In this document: positions 17,645-26,733 of the stretch, piece by piece
How the letters are laid out: each line of letters opens with the position of its first letter
Numbering within the stretch: the first letter of the stretch is position 1
Assembly (NCBI GenBank): GCA_015472025.1
Contig: BNHL01000001.1
Location: forward strand, 3,274,001-3,338,000
Reading direction: 5' to 3'
Length of the DNA stretch: 64,000 nucleotides
Source of the DNA: Cytophagales bacterium WSM2-2
Lineage (GTDB): Bacteria > Bacteroidota > Bacteroidia > Cytophagales > Cyclobacteriaceae
Translations under genes and position numbers: made by a program
The notes under the pieces: generated by a model
What the model was told of the DNA's origin: nothing
What the model saw: the letters and a program-made list of their open reading frames with translations, nothing else
Databases searched by the model: none

Positions 17645-19549
17645 TTATTTCTTCGGATCGATCTTCCCTTTTAGTTTATCGCCACCGCCAACCTCAACAA
17701 CAGAAGACCCATAAACACGTATTGTTGACTTGATGAAATCCTCTTCGTTCGCTTTATAAATGTTGTCCACATATTTCTGTGGATTACGATCGATGTATGG
17801 GAACCATGTGCTGTGTATCTGCACCATTATCTTATGTCCTTTTTTAAATGTGTGAAGTACATCTTGTAATGCAAAATTGACATCTGTTGGCTGATTAGGG
17901 TTGAACGGCTCGGGCTTCTCAAAACTATTTCTGAAACGACCACGGAAAACTTCACTCCTCACCAATTGTTGATAGTTGGCCATGATGATGTTGGCAGGAT
18001 TGTGCTTGGTGTCATTGGGAGTATCTCCTGGATAGACATCGATCAGTTTAACAATAAAATCAGCATCAGTGCCCGTCATTGATACTTTAAGCTTGGCGGC
18101 AATTTCGCCAGCCAGTGTGATGTCTTCCGTCAACGCATCGGTTTGAAAGGTGATAACATCCGGTCTACGTGATGCTTCACGTTGATCATCCGTCATAAAT
18201 CTGCGTGGAGTAAATACTAAACCTTCCGTTTGTGAAGTATAAGGAACTGGCTTGGCAGGATCGCTTATGTATTCAAAAACAGCTTCTGTCTTTGTCGGTT
18301 GATTGATCGACAGTTTTCCTCTCTCATCAAAGTATAATTTCACCGAAGGAATATCTTTTGGAGGCCATTCGGCAAACTGTTTCCAGGTCTTTAGTCCACA
18401 GTCATACATGTAAGCTTCGGGCAGAGGAGGTTGATTTCCATCTTTCAGAATTGAATTAAAAAATTTCCGCTCAATTTCACGCTGATAAAAAGTGGAAATG
18501 CTGTCACCAAAATAGATATGGTTGACTTGCTGGAAACCGTTTTCACGGGCCCAATCGCCATGACTCCACGGCCCCATCACGATCGTGTTGTACGCGCCAG
18601 GACTAGTGCTTTCAATTTTCTTATAAATATTAAGCGGACCGAATAAATCTTCAGCATCATACCATCCGCCTACGGCCATTACGGAGTGCTTCACATTGGT
18701 GAGGTGAGGAAGCAGACTTCGCTGTTGCCAGAATTCATCGTAGTTCGGGTGATCGATAATTTGTTGCCAGAAGAAATTGTCATGATGGTATTTTGCTGTG
18801 GCGTTTTTCAGTGGCCCAATGTTGAGGTTGAACTCATAACCATCTTTTGGAGCGCCTTCAAAAATGCGTCTCATCTTGTCGTCATACCAGCTCTTGTCGG
18901 TGGGTTTATCATGCTGATAACCGAACACTGCGAAAGCCGCCAGGTAACTCTGCAAGAAAACACCCTGGTGATGAAAATCATCAAAGAAGAAATCACTGAT
19001 GGGCGCTTGAGGTGAGGATGCTTTCAATGCAGGATGTGCATCCGGTATCCCCGCAGCAGTGTAAAAACCCGGATAAGAAATTCCCCATTGTCCTACACGT
19101 CCATTGTTGCCCTTGATATTTTTAATAAGCCAATCGATCGTGTCCCACGTGTCAGAGGCTTCATCTATTGCTGTTTTATTTTTACGATCATTACCGGGAA
19201 TATTCGGGCGCATGTTGTCAAAAGTCCCTTCGCTCATCCAGCGGCCTCTAACATCCTGGTAAACGAAAATGTATCCCTCCTTCATCAAGTATTTCGATGG
19301 GCCAAGATTTCTTCGAAACCGGGTTGGCCCGTAAGGTGCAACGCTGTAGCATGTGCGCTGCATAAGGATTGGATACACCTTGGACTTATCTTTGGGAAGG
19401 TAAATGGAGGTAAATAATTTGACTCCATCTCGCATAGGAATCTGTACTTCCATTTTTTCATAGTTGGCTTTGATGTGAACTGAGTCTGGCTGAGCCAGCA
19501 CAATGTTACTTGCCGCCAAAAGACAAAACAGGCCTAGAATTCTTTTCAT
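17645..19549 (-). CDS. CocE/NonD family exported hydrolase (X-Pro dipeptidyl-peptidase/acylase type)
   Basis: A 634-residue exported serine hydrolase. It has a signal peptide (cleavage near LAQ20) and an alpha/beta-hydrolase domain of the X-Pro dipeptidyl-peptidase S15 type with nucleophile elbow GISYPG (Ser158). Family segments MRDGVKLFTSIYLP and VYQDVRGRWMSEGTF precede it, and VGGWYDAEDLFGPL and VMGPWSHGDW bear the Asp and His. A C-terminal jelly-roll domain (about 400-610) is as in CocE-like esterases and glutaryl-7-ACA acylases. The substrate is probably a peptide or ester in the periplasm. A TTG/ATG choice is not at issue: ATG 19549 starts a clean signal peptide. Confidence 0.9.
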   Translation of the reverse strand: MKRILGLFCLLAASNIVLAQPDSVHIKANYEKMEVQIPMRDGVKLFTSIYLPKDKSKVYPILMQRTCYSVAPYGPTRFRRNLGPSKYLMKEGYIFVYQDVRGRWMSEGTFDNMRPNIPGNDRKNKTAIDEASDTWDTIDWLIKNIKGNNGRVGQWGISYPGFYTAAGIPDAHPALKASSPQAPISDFFFDDFHHQGVFLQSYLAAFAVFGYQHDKPTDKSWYDDKMRRIFEGAPKDGYEFNLNIGPLKNATAKYHHDNFFWQQIIDHPNYDEFWQQRSLLPHLTNVKHSVMAVGGWYDAEDLFGPLNIYKKIESTSPGAYNTIVMGPWSHGDWARENGFQQVNHIYFGDSISTFYQREIERKFFNSILKDGNQPPLPEAYMYDCGLKTWKQFAEWPPKDIPSVKLYFDERGKLSINQPTKTEAVFEYISDPAKPVPYTSQTEGLVFTPRRFMTDDQREASRRPDVITFQTDALTEDITLAGEIAAKLKVSMTGTDADFIVKLIDVYPGDTPNDTKHNPANIIMANYQQLVRSEVFRGRFRNSFEKPEPFNPNQPTDVNFALQDVLHTFKKGHKIMVQIHSTWFPYIDRNPQKYVDNIYKANEEDFIKSTIRVYGSSVVEVGGGDKLKGKIDPKK

Positions 19550-19644
19550 AGCAGGATTTAAGGTTTCAGGAAAGTTAGCAAAGGCTTCATATCCGGCAAG
19601 GTTAATTTTCGGTGAACGGTAGACGACTTTTTATAAATGGATCG

Positions 19645-19652
19645 TAAGTTTG
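19645..19652 (+). promoter_or_regulatory. Putative -7 element just before the PhoD-like gene
   Basis: TAAGTTTG is an exact TAnnTTTG match ending only 6 nt before the ATG at 19659. If used, the transcript starts at or within a few bases of the start codon. It also argues against an upstream TTG start at 19650, which lies inside the element. Confidence 0.4.
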
Positions 19653-19658
19653 CGACTT

Positions 19659-20687
19659 ATGCAAATGCTAAGAGCACTCCTGTTGGTTGTGTTAGTCGTT
19701 GGAGGAATTGAAACCACTGCGCAAAAAAGAACAACCATTGCTTTTGGGTCATGCAGTGACCAGGAGCGGCCCCAGGAACTTTGGCCGGACATCGTTAGCC
19801 AAAAACCCGAACTTTGGATTTGGGGTGGAGACAATATTTATGCGAAGGCTTTCGACACCGTCATGCTGAAGCAGCAATACGCAAAACAAAAGTCGGATCC
19901 GGGCTATCAGCAACTTTTGAAAACTTGTCCCGTCACAGGAACCTGGGATGATCATGACTACGGAATGAATGACGGGGGAAAATTTTGGCCTCATCGCGAT
20001 GAATTCAAGACCGTTGCCTTACAGTTTCTGGGGATTCCAAAAAGTGATGCGGTGTGGAGCCATCCGGGGATTTATAACTCGCTGACTTTTGGTGAGGGCT
20101 TGAACAAGATCAAAATAATCAACCTTGATACCCGCTATTTTCGTGACACGATCAATAAGGTTTACTACAAACCGGAAGGATCAGAAAAGAAAGAATACAA
20201 ATTTGAACCCAACGAGTCTGGGGACGTGCTTGGTGAAATACAATGGAAATGGTTTGAGTCAGAGCTGAAGAATTCGGATGCAGCATTCTTTATCGTTAAT
20301 TCATCAATACAAGCATTGTCGGCTGAACATCGGTTTGAGAAATGGGCTAACCTTCCTAAGGCCCGACAGCGACTCCTGAATCTGTTGGCAGCATCCAAAA
20401 AGAAAATACTGATCGTCAGTGGTGATCGCCACATCGCAGAGTTTACCAAAATGAATTTGCCTGGTCTGGACTATCCATTATACGATTTTACATCCAGCGG
20501 CCTTACCCACACCTGGCCTGAGAAGTGGGAGGAAGCGAATAAGAATAGGGATGGTGAATTGATCGTTCAAAAAAACTATGGATTGATAATCGTTGACTGG
20601 GGAAAGAAAGATTTTAATGTAAAACTGCAGATCCGGGGCAAGGACAACCAGGTCTTTCAGGAACGCGAGATAAAATTTAAAAGGTAA
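19659..20687 (+). CDS. PhoD-like (alkaline phosphatase D family) exported metallophosphoesterase
   Basis: A 342-residue protein with a signal peptide (cleavage near TTAQ). A PhoD-type metallophosphatase domain follows: IAFGSCSDQ (Cys typical of PhoD), WIWGGDNIYA, CPVTGTWDDHDYG, SVSGDRH-type IVSGDRHIAEF, and YDFTSSGLTHTW. These are metal-binding Asp/Asn/His residues of PhoD phosphodiesterases, which cleave phosphodiesters such as teichoic acid or phospholipids. It is shorter than B. subtilis PhoD and lacks its large N-terminal beta domain, a common form in Bacteroidota. Predicted in the periplasm. It stands in front of a permease gene, 48 bp away. Confidence 0.9.
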   Translation: MQMLRALLLVVLVVGGIETTAQKRTTIAFGSCSDQERPQELWPDIVSQKPELWIWGGDNIYAKAFDTVMLKQQYAKQKSDPGYQQLLKTCPVTGTWDDHDYGMNDGGKFWPHRDEFKTVALQFLGIPKSDAVWSHPGIYNSLTFGEGLNKIKIINLDTRYFRDTINKVYYKPEGSEKKEYKFEPNESGDVLGEIQWKWFESELKNSDAAFFIVNSSIQALSAEHRFEKWANLPKARQRLLNLLAASKKKILIVSGDRHIAEFTKMNLPGLDYPLYDFTSSGLTHTWPEKWEEANKNRDGELIVQKNYGLIIVDWGKKDFNVKLQIRGKDNQVFQEREIKFKR

Positions 20688-20735
20688 AGCGAAAGATAAT
20701 TTTCAATCCAAAAAAATCCTGCATCTTCACACTTT

Positions 20736-22022
20736 ATGACAGGACAAAAAAAATACACACTCTCCGTAGGTATAACTCTGGTTATTGCCAACATGATTGG
20801 CACGGGAGTTTTTACTTCGCTTGGTTACCAGGTCGGGCCACTTCCTTCCGGATTTTCAATTTTGTTTTTATGGGCGCTCGGTGGCATCGTTGCTCTTTGT
20901 GGAGCATTCACCTATGCGGAAATCGCGGCCAGCTTTAAAAGGTCGGGCGGAGAGTATTACTACCTGGGGCAGATTTTTCACCCCGCACTTGGATTTGCCT
21001 CGGGTTGGATAAGTTTATTAGTGGGTTTTGCAGGAGCGATTTCTGCTGTAGCTATTGCAATCGGGGAGTATGCCCATGATTTGCTTGGAATACCGGTGAG
21101 AGTCATTGCAATTATCGCTATTGTTTTGGTCTCAACGATCCATTGGTTTGGCGTCAAAGCAGGAGGGATCGCTCAGAATATTCTTACTTCTCTTAAACTC
21201 GTACTGATATTTGTATTTTGTGTGGCGCCATTTTTTATCTCAGGTGTCGAGTTTTCAACTGTATCTTTTCTGCCGCAGTCGCTTGATAAGGAATTGATTC
21301 TTAGTGCAGGCTTTGCGATATCACTGGTCTATGTGGTTTACGCCTATTCCGGATGGAACGCTGCCGCATACATTACCGGTAATCTTGAAAATCCAGAGAA
21401 AAACTTACCACGGTCGTTGATCATAGGTACACTTGTTGTTGTTGCTGTTTATATCCTGTTAAATGGCACTTTTATGTATGTAGCCAATTTTGCAGAGCTC
21501 GATGGCAAAAACGATATAGGAAATGTTGTTGCTTTTAAACTCTTCGGACCGACCATTGGAGCTGTATTCGCCGGACTATTCAGTACGGCACTTCTTTCGA
21601 CATTAAGTGCCATGACTATTGCCGGACCACGGGTGCTGGAGGCAATGGGTGAAGACTACCCGAAACTGCAAAAATTCACGGTGACTAACCGGTATGAAAT
21701 GCCTTACCTGTCGATTATCGTGCAAGGGGTGTGGTCAATTTTCCTGGTCATAGTGAGCTCATTCAAGGAGATTATTCAATATATCTCCGTCAGCCTTTCG
21801 GTGTTTGCTATGTTAACAGTCATCGGTGTCTTTATTGTAAGGAAGAGATTTCCCCAAAGCTCATTCCGGTTACCATTATACCCGATTCCACCCATCTTCT
21901 TCATTTTAGTCACTTGTTGGATGATCTATTTTGAATTCACCAAGAACCCTACAGTGATCCTGTATTCGGCAGGTACAATCCTGTCGGGACTGCTGATGTA
22001 CCAATGGGTTTCCAGGAAGTAG
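20736..22022 (+). CDS. APC superfamily amino-acid permease
   Basis: A 428-residue inner-membrane transporter with about 12 hydrophobic helices. The first reads TLVIANMIGTGVFTSLGYQVG, the unwound GTGVF substrate segment of the APC fold. The second half has AYSGWNAAAYITGNLENPEKNLPRSLIIG, typical of the LAT-like APC branch. The C-terminus is short. It is expected to exchange or import an amino acid; the substrate is not predictable here. It is distinct from the 554-residue permease at 11.6-13.3 kb (lower identity, no long loops). Confidence 0.9.
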   Translation: MTGQKKYTLSVGITLVIANMIGTGVFTSLGYQVGPLPSGFSILFLWALGGIVALCGAFTYAEIAASFKRSGGEYYYLGQIFHPALGFASGWISLLVGFAGAISAVAIAIGEYAHDLLGIPVRVIAIIAIVLVSTIHWFGVKAGGIAQNILTSLKLVLIFVFCVAPFFISGVEFSTVSFLPQSLDKELILSAGFAISLVYVVYAYSGWNAAAYITGNLENPEKNLPRSLIIGTLVVVAVYILLNGTFMYVANFAELDGKNDIGNVVAFKLFGPTIGAVFAGLFSTALLSTLSAMTIAGPRVLEAMGEDYPKLQKFTVTNRYEMPYLSIIVQGVWSIFLVIVSSFKEIIQYISVSLSVFAMLTVIGVFIVRKRFPQSSFRLPLYPIPPIFFILVTCWMIYFEFTKNPTVILYSAGTILSGLLMYQWVSRK

Positions 22023-22026
22023 CCCG

Positions 22027-22055
22027 TTGCAGATTCAAATTTTAAAATATCTTTG
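22027..22055 (+). promoter_or_regulatory. Bacteroidota-type promoter for the 22075 lipoprotein gene
   Basis: TTG (22027-22029) - N18 - TATCTTTG (22048-22055): an exact -7 TAnnTTTG with a -33 TTG at normal spacing, 19 nt before the ATG. Confidence 0.6.
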
Positions 22056-22074
22056 CGACCAAATTACCTAATAC

Positions 22075-23295
22075 ATGAAACACGTTAACCTCCTGTTTTT
22101 TGCCTTCGTAGCCTTACTCATAGTATCTGCTTGTACGGGCAAAAAGGACGGGATATCCAAGAGGGCGGCTGATTCTATCCGCAGGGTGGACTCTATCCGC
22201 AGAGTGGATTCTCTCGCCAGAGCTTTCGAATTGAACTATCCGAAAGATTCTACACTTGACAATACCGCCCGCTTTCTTGCAGGGCTTCCACAGTTGAGCA
22301 AAAACTCACTTTCAGCGCTTGAAGCTGACAAGTACTGGGTGGATTACCGTACCCAAATGGACGCCAACTGGAAGACAATGTATGAGAGTCGCCTGGTTAA
22401 AATGCAGGCTTGGGAAAAGGACGTGTTTTCAAAATCCGTTAGTGATACGCTCAGGCTTTTCTACCCGTTCTCGGGTCCTGATTTTCTCCATGCCAGTTTC
22501 CTCTACCCACGCAACAAAGAGTATGTAATGGCAGCTTTGGAACCGATTCGTGAAGTGCCAAATATGAAGGAACTCTCCGAAAAAAACCGCGACCGTTTCC
22601 TTGACAGCTTGGGCAATTCTCTCCGGGACATCTTCAAGAGGAGCTACTTTATTACCAAACACATGGAACGTGAGCTCCACCAGGTAAAAGGTGTGTTGCC
22701 GTTGCTTTATTTCTTTATGGAGCGTTCGGGATATGAACTGATGCAACAGAAGTTTATCAATATTGATTCTTCCGGTAATGAGAAGGAGATTGATATTAAA
22801 AAGATCACGCGGTATAAAACACCTGCAGTGAAACTCACGATCCGCAATATGGAGACTAAGAAATTGAAGACGGTTTACTATATCTCGGCAAATATTTCGA
22901 ATGAAGGACTCAAACAGCGCCCCGGCTTTGAGATATTCATATCGGCACGCGCCCCATTCAATACGTTTATCAAGTCAGCTTCTTACCTGCTGCACCGTGA
23001 TCCCTTCTTTACGGAAATCAGAAGAATCATTTTGAAAAATGCCAACTGCGTATTCCAGGATGACACCGGGGTGCCATATCGTTTCTTCAGGGGAAGACCG
23101 GAATGGAAGCAGCAATTCTTCGGAGAATACATTCTGCCTATCGGAGATTTTGAGACAGGACTGTTCCAAAAGCCACTTGACTCTGCATACAAGGCAGGTG
23201 CGCAGCCATTACCATTCTCATTGGGTTACCACTGGACTACGAATAAGCAGAACTATATGCTTTTCGGCCGTGAGACAATTAACCTGAATAAGTAA
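22075..23295 (+). CDS. Lipoprotein of unknown function with N-terminal DSIRRV repeats
   Basis: A 406-residue protein with a lipoprotein signal (LIVSAC, Cys20). Just after the cysteine a charged repeat reads SIRRV-D-SIRRV-D-SLARA. Residues 60-400 are an all-purpose alpha/beta region without a motif I recognise; it contains YPFSGPDFLHASFLYP and PRNKEYVMAALEPIRE, and a beta-rich middle (VKLTIRNMETKKLKTVYYIS). The segment YPFSGPDFLHA followed by GVLPLLYFFMERSGYEL may define an uncharacterised Bacteroidota family. A terminator follows. No operon partners. I cannot assign a function; the lipobox makes a membrane-anchored periplasmic or outer-membrane location probable. Confidence 0.75.
   Translation: MKHVNLLFFAFVALLIVSACTGKKDGISKRAADSIRRVDSIRRVDSLARAFELNYPKDSTLDNTARFLAGLPQLSKNSLSALEADKYWVDYRTQMDANWKTMYESRLVKMQAWEKDVFSKSVSDTLRLFYPFSGPDFLHASFLYPRNKEYVMAALEPIREVPNMKELSEKNRDRFLDSLGNSLRDIFKRSYFITKHMERELHQVKGVLPLLYFFMERSGYELMQQKFINIDSSGNEKEIDIKKITRYKTPAVKLTIRNMETKKLKTVYYISANISNEGLKQRPGFEIFISARAPFNTFIKSASYLLHRDPFFTEIRRIILKNANCVFQDDTGVPYRFFRGRPEWKQQFFGEYILPIGDFETGLFQKPLDSAYKAGAQPLPFSLGYHWTTNKQNYMLFGRETINLNK
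22171..22224 (+). repeat. Three tandem 18-nt units inside the lipoprotein gene
   Basis: Units at 22171-22188, 22189-22206 and 22207-22224 (GATTCTATCCGCAGGGTG and two variants) encode the DSIRRV, DSIRRV and DSLARA hexapeptides. The first two differ at two positions (T/C at position 3 and G/A at position 15), which suggests recent expansion. Confidence 0.85.
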
Positions 23296-23314
23296 TTAGC
23301 TAAGATATTTTTTC

Positions 23315-23349
23315 AAAACGCCCTGCTGTATCAGTGGGGCGTTTTTTTA
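23315..23349 (+). terminator. Intrinsic terminator after the 22075 lipoprotein gene
   Basis: AAAACGCCC / GGGCGTTTT stem with an inner CTG-TAT-CAG, followed by a run of T. Its 3' end runs into the birA stop codon. Confidence 0.88.
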
Positions 23350-24153
23350 TAACACAAAACTGATCTCTTTGAGTGAGAAGGGTTTCTCCTCTCCAAGGAC
23401 TCTTACGATTAGTTCGCCCGAATCTTTTACATCGATTATTGTTCCTTCAAATTCCTGATCTCCCGATCTAAAGGTTTGACTTTGATTGATGCCCAGGAGG
23501 CTTTGAAGATACGCCTTCTTTAACTCCTGTTGTTTTCCAGATCGTAACTGAAGGTATCTTTTTTCGAATTTCTCCAGGAGCAAATTCAGTTCTTCATTCA
23601 AATCAAAGCTCTTATCAAAAACTAGTGACAATGAGGTAGCTGTCGAAATAGGGAATTCGGTTTGATTGATATTCAGGCCAATACCAACAATGCTTTGACT
23701 GATGGTTTCACCTTGAATGGAGTTCTCGATAAGAATACCGCATATCTTTTTCCTGTCCACCAGGATATCGTTGGGCCATTTAATTTTTACTGCTCCCATT
23801 TGGTGGTTTGTCAGATAGTCAAAAACAGCAAGAGAGGCGATCATAGTCAGATCGAACTGTTTTCTAACTTCGAGGAAAGTTGGTTTGAGCAGGATCGAGA
23901 ACGTAAGATTCATTCCGGCAGCCACATGCCAGGTGTTTCCTCGTTGCCCGCGTCCCGCAAATTGGTTGGCAGTTATCACGACAGTTCCTTCTGGGAGTGC
24001 CGATTTGGGAGCCATTTCCTGCATTAGCGAATTAGTAGACTGACATTCAGGCACAAAAACAAGCCTTTGGCCAGTGAAAAGCGTGTTGGCAAGAATTTTA
24101 TACAATAGTTTTTGGTTAGATTTGCAGATTAAGCCACATGGCTTTTGTCGCAA
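23347..24153 (-). CDS. birA: Biotin--[acetyl-CoA carboxylase] ligase
   Basis: A 268-residue biotin protein ligase without the N-terminal HTH of E. coli BirA, so it is a monofunctional ligase that cannot itself bind operators. The biotin/ATP loop GRGQRGNTW sits near residues 67-75, then KWPNDILVDRKKICGILIE and GIGLNINQTEFP. The C-terminal small SH3-like domain reads GDQEFEGTIIDVKDSGELIV. It biotinylates the carrier protein that works with AccA/AccD. The start is uncertain: the only in-frame candidates upstream are TTG codons (24153 used here, CTA/TTG near 24104 also possible). It is divergent from rsfS. Confidence 0.92.
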   Translation of the reverse strand: MRQKPCGLICKSNQKLLYKILANTLFTGQRLVFVPECQSTNSLMQEMAPKSALPEGTVVITANQFAGRGQRGNTWHVAAGMNLTFSILLKPTFLEVRKQFDLTMIASLAVFDYLTNHQMGAVKIKWPNDILVDRKKICGILIENSIQGETISQSIVGIGLNINQTEFPISTATSLSLVFDKSFDLNEELNLLLEKFEKRYLQLRSGKQQELKKAYLQSLLGINQSQTFRSGDQEFEGTIIDVKDSGELIVRVLGEEKPFSLKEISFVL

Positions 24154-24212
24154 CTTATCAAATTGAATTTAAAACTGCCGGTACCCCGGGTAAAAAAACG
24201 ACCATTTAGTTA

Positions 24213-24581
24213 ATGCCAAGAAAGAAAAAGCAGGACTCTGAAAAGCTGGCCGAACTCGTAGTAAAAGGCATGCAGGAGAAGAAAGCGACAGACATTGTAA
24301 TAATGGATTTGAGAGAAGTAAAGAATGCAGTGGCAGATTTTTTTGTCCTGTGTTCTGGTAATTCCGACAAGCAATTGAACGCTATTTCCGAGTCAATAGA
24401 TGAATTTGTATATAAAGAATTGAAGGAAAATCCCTGGCATAGCGAAGGTAAAAACAATAAAGAGTGGATGTTACACGACTATATCACTGTAGTGGCTCAC
24501 ATTTTCAAGAAAGACAGGCGAGAATTTTACTCGTTGGAAAAGCTTTGGGGTGATGCCAGGACCAAAGTGATCAAAGACTGA
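24213..24581 (+). CDS. rsfS: Ribosome silencing factor RsfS
   Basis: A 122-residue RsfS/Iojap family protein. It binds uL14 on the large ribosomal subunit and blocks 50S-30S joining during slow growth. Signatures are DIVIMDLREVKNAVADFFVLCSGNS (28-52) and WHSEGKNNKEWMLHDYITVVAHIF near residues 80-103, followed by the terminal FYSLEKLWGDAR. It begins 59 nt upstream-divergent from birA and precedes ftsH by 44 nt, so an rsfS-ftsH unit is likely. Confidence 0.95.
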   Translation: MPRKKKQDSEKLAELVVKGMQEKKATDIVIMDLREVKNAVADFFVLCSGNSDKQLNAISESIDEFVYKELKENPWHSEGKNNKEWMLHDYITVVAHIFKKDRREFYSLEKLWGDARTKVIKD

Positions 24582-24625
24582 ACAATTAGTAAAAAACTGC
24601 GTTAATCATTTAATAACTTATTTCG

Positions 24626-26668
24626 ATGGCCGACAAAGAGAGAGACAAGGGGAACAAGGACAAAAAATTAATACCACCAAAAGTTCCAAAAGCAAATTAT
24701 CAGCTGTGGGTGATACTCATACTCACGGCAGTGGTTTTGGGCATTACTTTATTGAAGAGTACCTCAGGTCTCGTTGAGATTCAGCGGTCGACCTTTGAGT
24801 CGATGATTTCAGGCAATGATGTGAAACGCGTACAACTGTATAAGAAGGACGCTGTCGTACACGTAACTTTGAAAAATGAGGCACTTCAAAATGCAAAATA
24901 TAAACTTGAACTGGAAAAGAATGGCCCGTTAGGACTCGGTTCAAGTGGTCCACACTATTATTTCAAAATAGGTACTACAGACAGCTTTGTAAGACAATAC
25001 GAAGAGATTAAATCGAAGTTTCCCAACGCCCCAGATCTGGAATATGAAGAAGGCGGGACCTACGAATGGGTGACAAGCTGGGGCTTATTTGTACTCTTGC
25101 TAGTCGGATTCTGGATGCTGATGCGTAGAATGACAGGAGGCGCAGGTCCTGGTGGACAGATCTTCAATATTGGAAAATCGAAGGCTGCCCTGTTTGATGC
25201 CGAAAACAAAGTGAAAATCACTTTCGAAGATGTGGCCGGCCTGGAGGAAGCAAAGGAAGAAGTAAAAGAGATCGTAGACTTTTTAAAGACACCTGCGAAG
25301 TTCACAAAGCTGGGAGGTAAAATTCCGAAAGGAGCATTACTGGTAGGCCCTCCCGGAACAGGAAAGACATTGTTGGCGAAAGCTGTTGCAGGTGAAGCCG
25401 CTGTTCCTTTCTTTTCACTGTCAGGTTCTGATTTCGTAGAAATGTTCGTTGGTGTGGGTGCGGCACGCGTACGTGACTTGTTCAAACAGGCCAAAGAGAA
25501 AGCTCCTTGTATCGTATTTATAGATGAAATTGATGCCATCGGACGTTCCCGCGGACGTGGTCAGTTGCCAGGAGCGAATGATGAACGTGAGAATACATTG
25601 AACTCTTTGCTGGTTGAAATGGACGGATTTGCTACCGATAGCGGTGTGATCATCCTTGCAGCTACCAACCGTCCTGATGTTCTCGATTCAGCGTTGTTAC
25701 GCCCGGGGCGCTTCGATCGTCAGATCAGTATCGATAAGCCGGATATTGCAGGCCGTGAACAGATTTTTAAAGTTCATTTGAAGCCAATCAAGCTTTCTAA
25801 GGATGTTGATATCAAGAAGCTGGCCGCACAGACCCCAGGGTTTGCCGGAGCTGAAATCGCCAACGTTTGTAACGAGGCAGCTTTGATTGCAGCTCGCAGA
25901 GACAAGAAGGAAGTAGAGATGGATGATTTCCAGGATGCCATTGATCGCGTGATTGGTGGTCTGGAAAAGAAGAATAAAATTATATCACCTGAGGAAAAGC
26001 GAATTGTTGCCTATCACGAAGCAGGCCATGCGGTGGCAGGATGGTTCCTTGAACACGCTGATCCGCTCGTGAAAGTAAGTATTGTACCTCGTGGTGTTGC
26101 CGCTTTAGGTTATGCTCAGTATTTACCGAAAGAACAATTCCTGTATCAGACAGAACAACTGACTGACGAGATGTGCATGGCCTTTGGCGGTCGTGCTGCT
26201 GAGGAAATTGTGTTTGATAAAATTTCGACAGGAGCTTTGAGTGACCTTGAGCGTATTACAAAATTGGCGTACAGCATGGTCACTGTTTACGGAATGAACC
26301 CGGCCATCGGAAATATTTCATTCTACGATTCGAAACAATCGGAGTATTCATTCAACAAGCCTTATTCTGACGCCACTGCTGAGAAGATTGACATGGAGGT
26401 GAAGAAGATCATTGATAGTGCGTTTGAGCGTACAAGGAAACTTTTGATGGATCACCGCGAACATCTTGAAATCATTGCCAAGGAACTTCTGGAAAAAGAG
26501 ATTTTGTTCCAGTCTGATTTAGAGCGACTCATCGGCAAGAGACCTTTCGCACATCAGACAACGTATGAAAAGTTCACCAATGGTGCGGCTTCGCAGACGG
26601 ATAAGAAAGAAGAGACAAAGGAGTCAGGAAGCGTGTCTGAACCTAAAGAAGAAACGGTACCTAAATAA
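24626..26668 (+). CDS. ftsH: ATP-dependent zinc metalloprotease FtsH
   Basis: A 680-residue membrane AAA+ protease. It has two N-terminal transmembrane helices (about 27-45 and 150-166) around a periplasmic domain and an AAA domain with Walker A GPPGTGKT (241-248) and Walker [11 protein letters not shown]. Then comes the SRH-region arginine finger [20 protein letters not shown] and the zinc site HEAGH (464-468), with the third ligand region further on. It degrades misfolded membrane proteins and, in many bacteria, LpxC and other lipid-A enzymes. Its closeness to lpxH is worth noting. The C-terminus ends in a charged [21 protein letters not shown] tail. A terminator follows. Confidence 0.97.
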   Translation: MADKERDKGNKDKKLIPPKVPKANYQLWVILILTAVVLGITLLKSTSGLVEIQRSTFESMISGNDVKRVQLYKKDAVVHVTLKNEALQNAKYKLELEKNGPLGLGSSGPHYYFKIGTTDSFVRQYEEIKSKFPNAPDLEYEEGGTYEWVTSWGLFVLLLVGFWMLMRRMTGGAGPGGQIFNIGKSKAALFDAENKVKITFEDVAGLEEAKEEVKEIVDFLKTPAKFTKLGGKIPKGALLVGPPGTGKTLLAKAVAGEAAVPFFSLSGSDFVEMFVGVGAARVRDLFKQAKEKAPCIVFIDEIDAIGRSRGRGQLPGANDERENTLNSLLVEMDGFATDSGVIILAATNRPDVLDSALLRPGRFDRQISIDKPDIAGREQIFKVHLKPIKLSKDVDIKKLAAQTPGFAGAEIANVCNEAALIAARRDKKEVEMDDFQDAIDRVIGGLEKKNKIISPEEKRIVAYHEAGHAVAGWFLEHADPLVKVSIVPRGVAALGYAQYLPKEQFLYQTEQLTDEMCMAFGGRAAEEIVFDKISTGALSDLERITKLAYSMVTVYGMNPAIGNISFYDSKQSEYSFNKPYSDATAEKIDMEVKKIIDSAFERTRKLLMDHREHLEIIAKELLEKEILFQSDLERLIGKRPFAHQTTYEKFTNGAASQTDKKEETKESGSVSEPKEETVPK

Positions 26669-26687
26669 AAATTAATATAATTGAGAT

Positions 26688-26725
26688 AACCTGGCAGTTT
26701 TAAAACCCTGTCAGGTTTTTCTATT
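26688..26725 (+). terminator. Intrinsic terminator after ftsH
   Basis: AACCTGGCAG / CTGTCAGGTT arms (10 bp, one G-U) around a TTTTAAAACC loop, with a TTTTTCTATTTTT tail. Imperfect but convincing. Confidence 0.75.
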
Positions 26726-26733
26726 TTTACCCT

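Noticed and set aside
22171..22224. Tandem units as a CRISPR array
   Set aside because: Units are 18 nt, contiguous without spacers and in frame inside a coding gene.
25060..25539. 159-residue frame antisense to ftsH
   Set aside because: Opposite the AAA domain of ftsH; low-complexity Ser/Pro/Ala composition typical of shadow frames.
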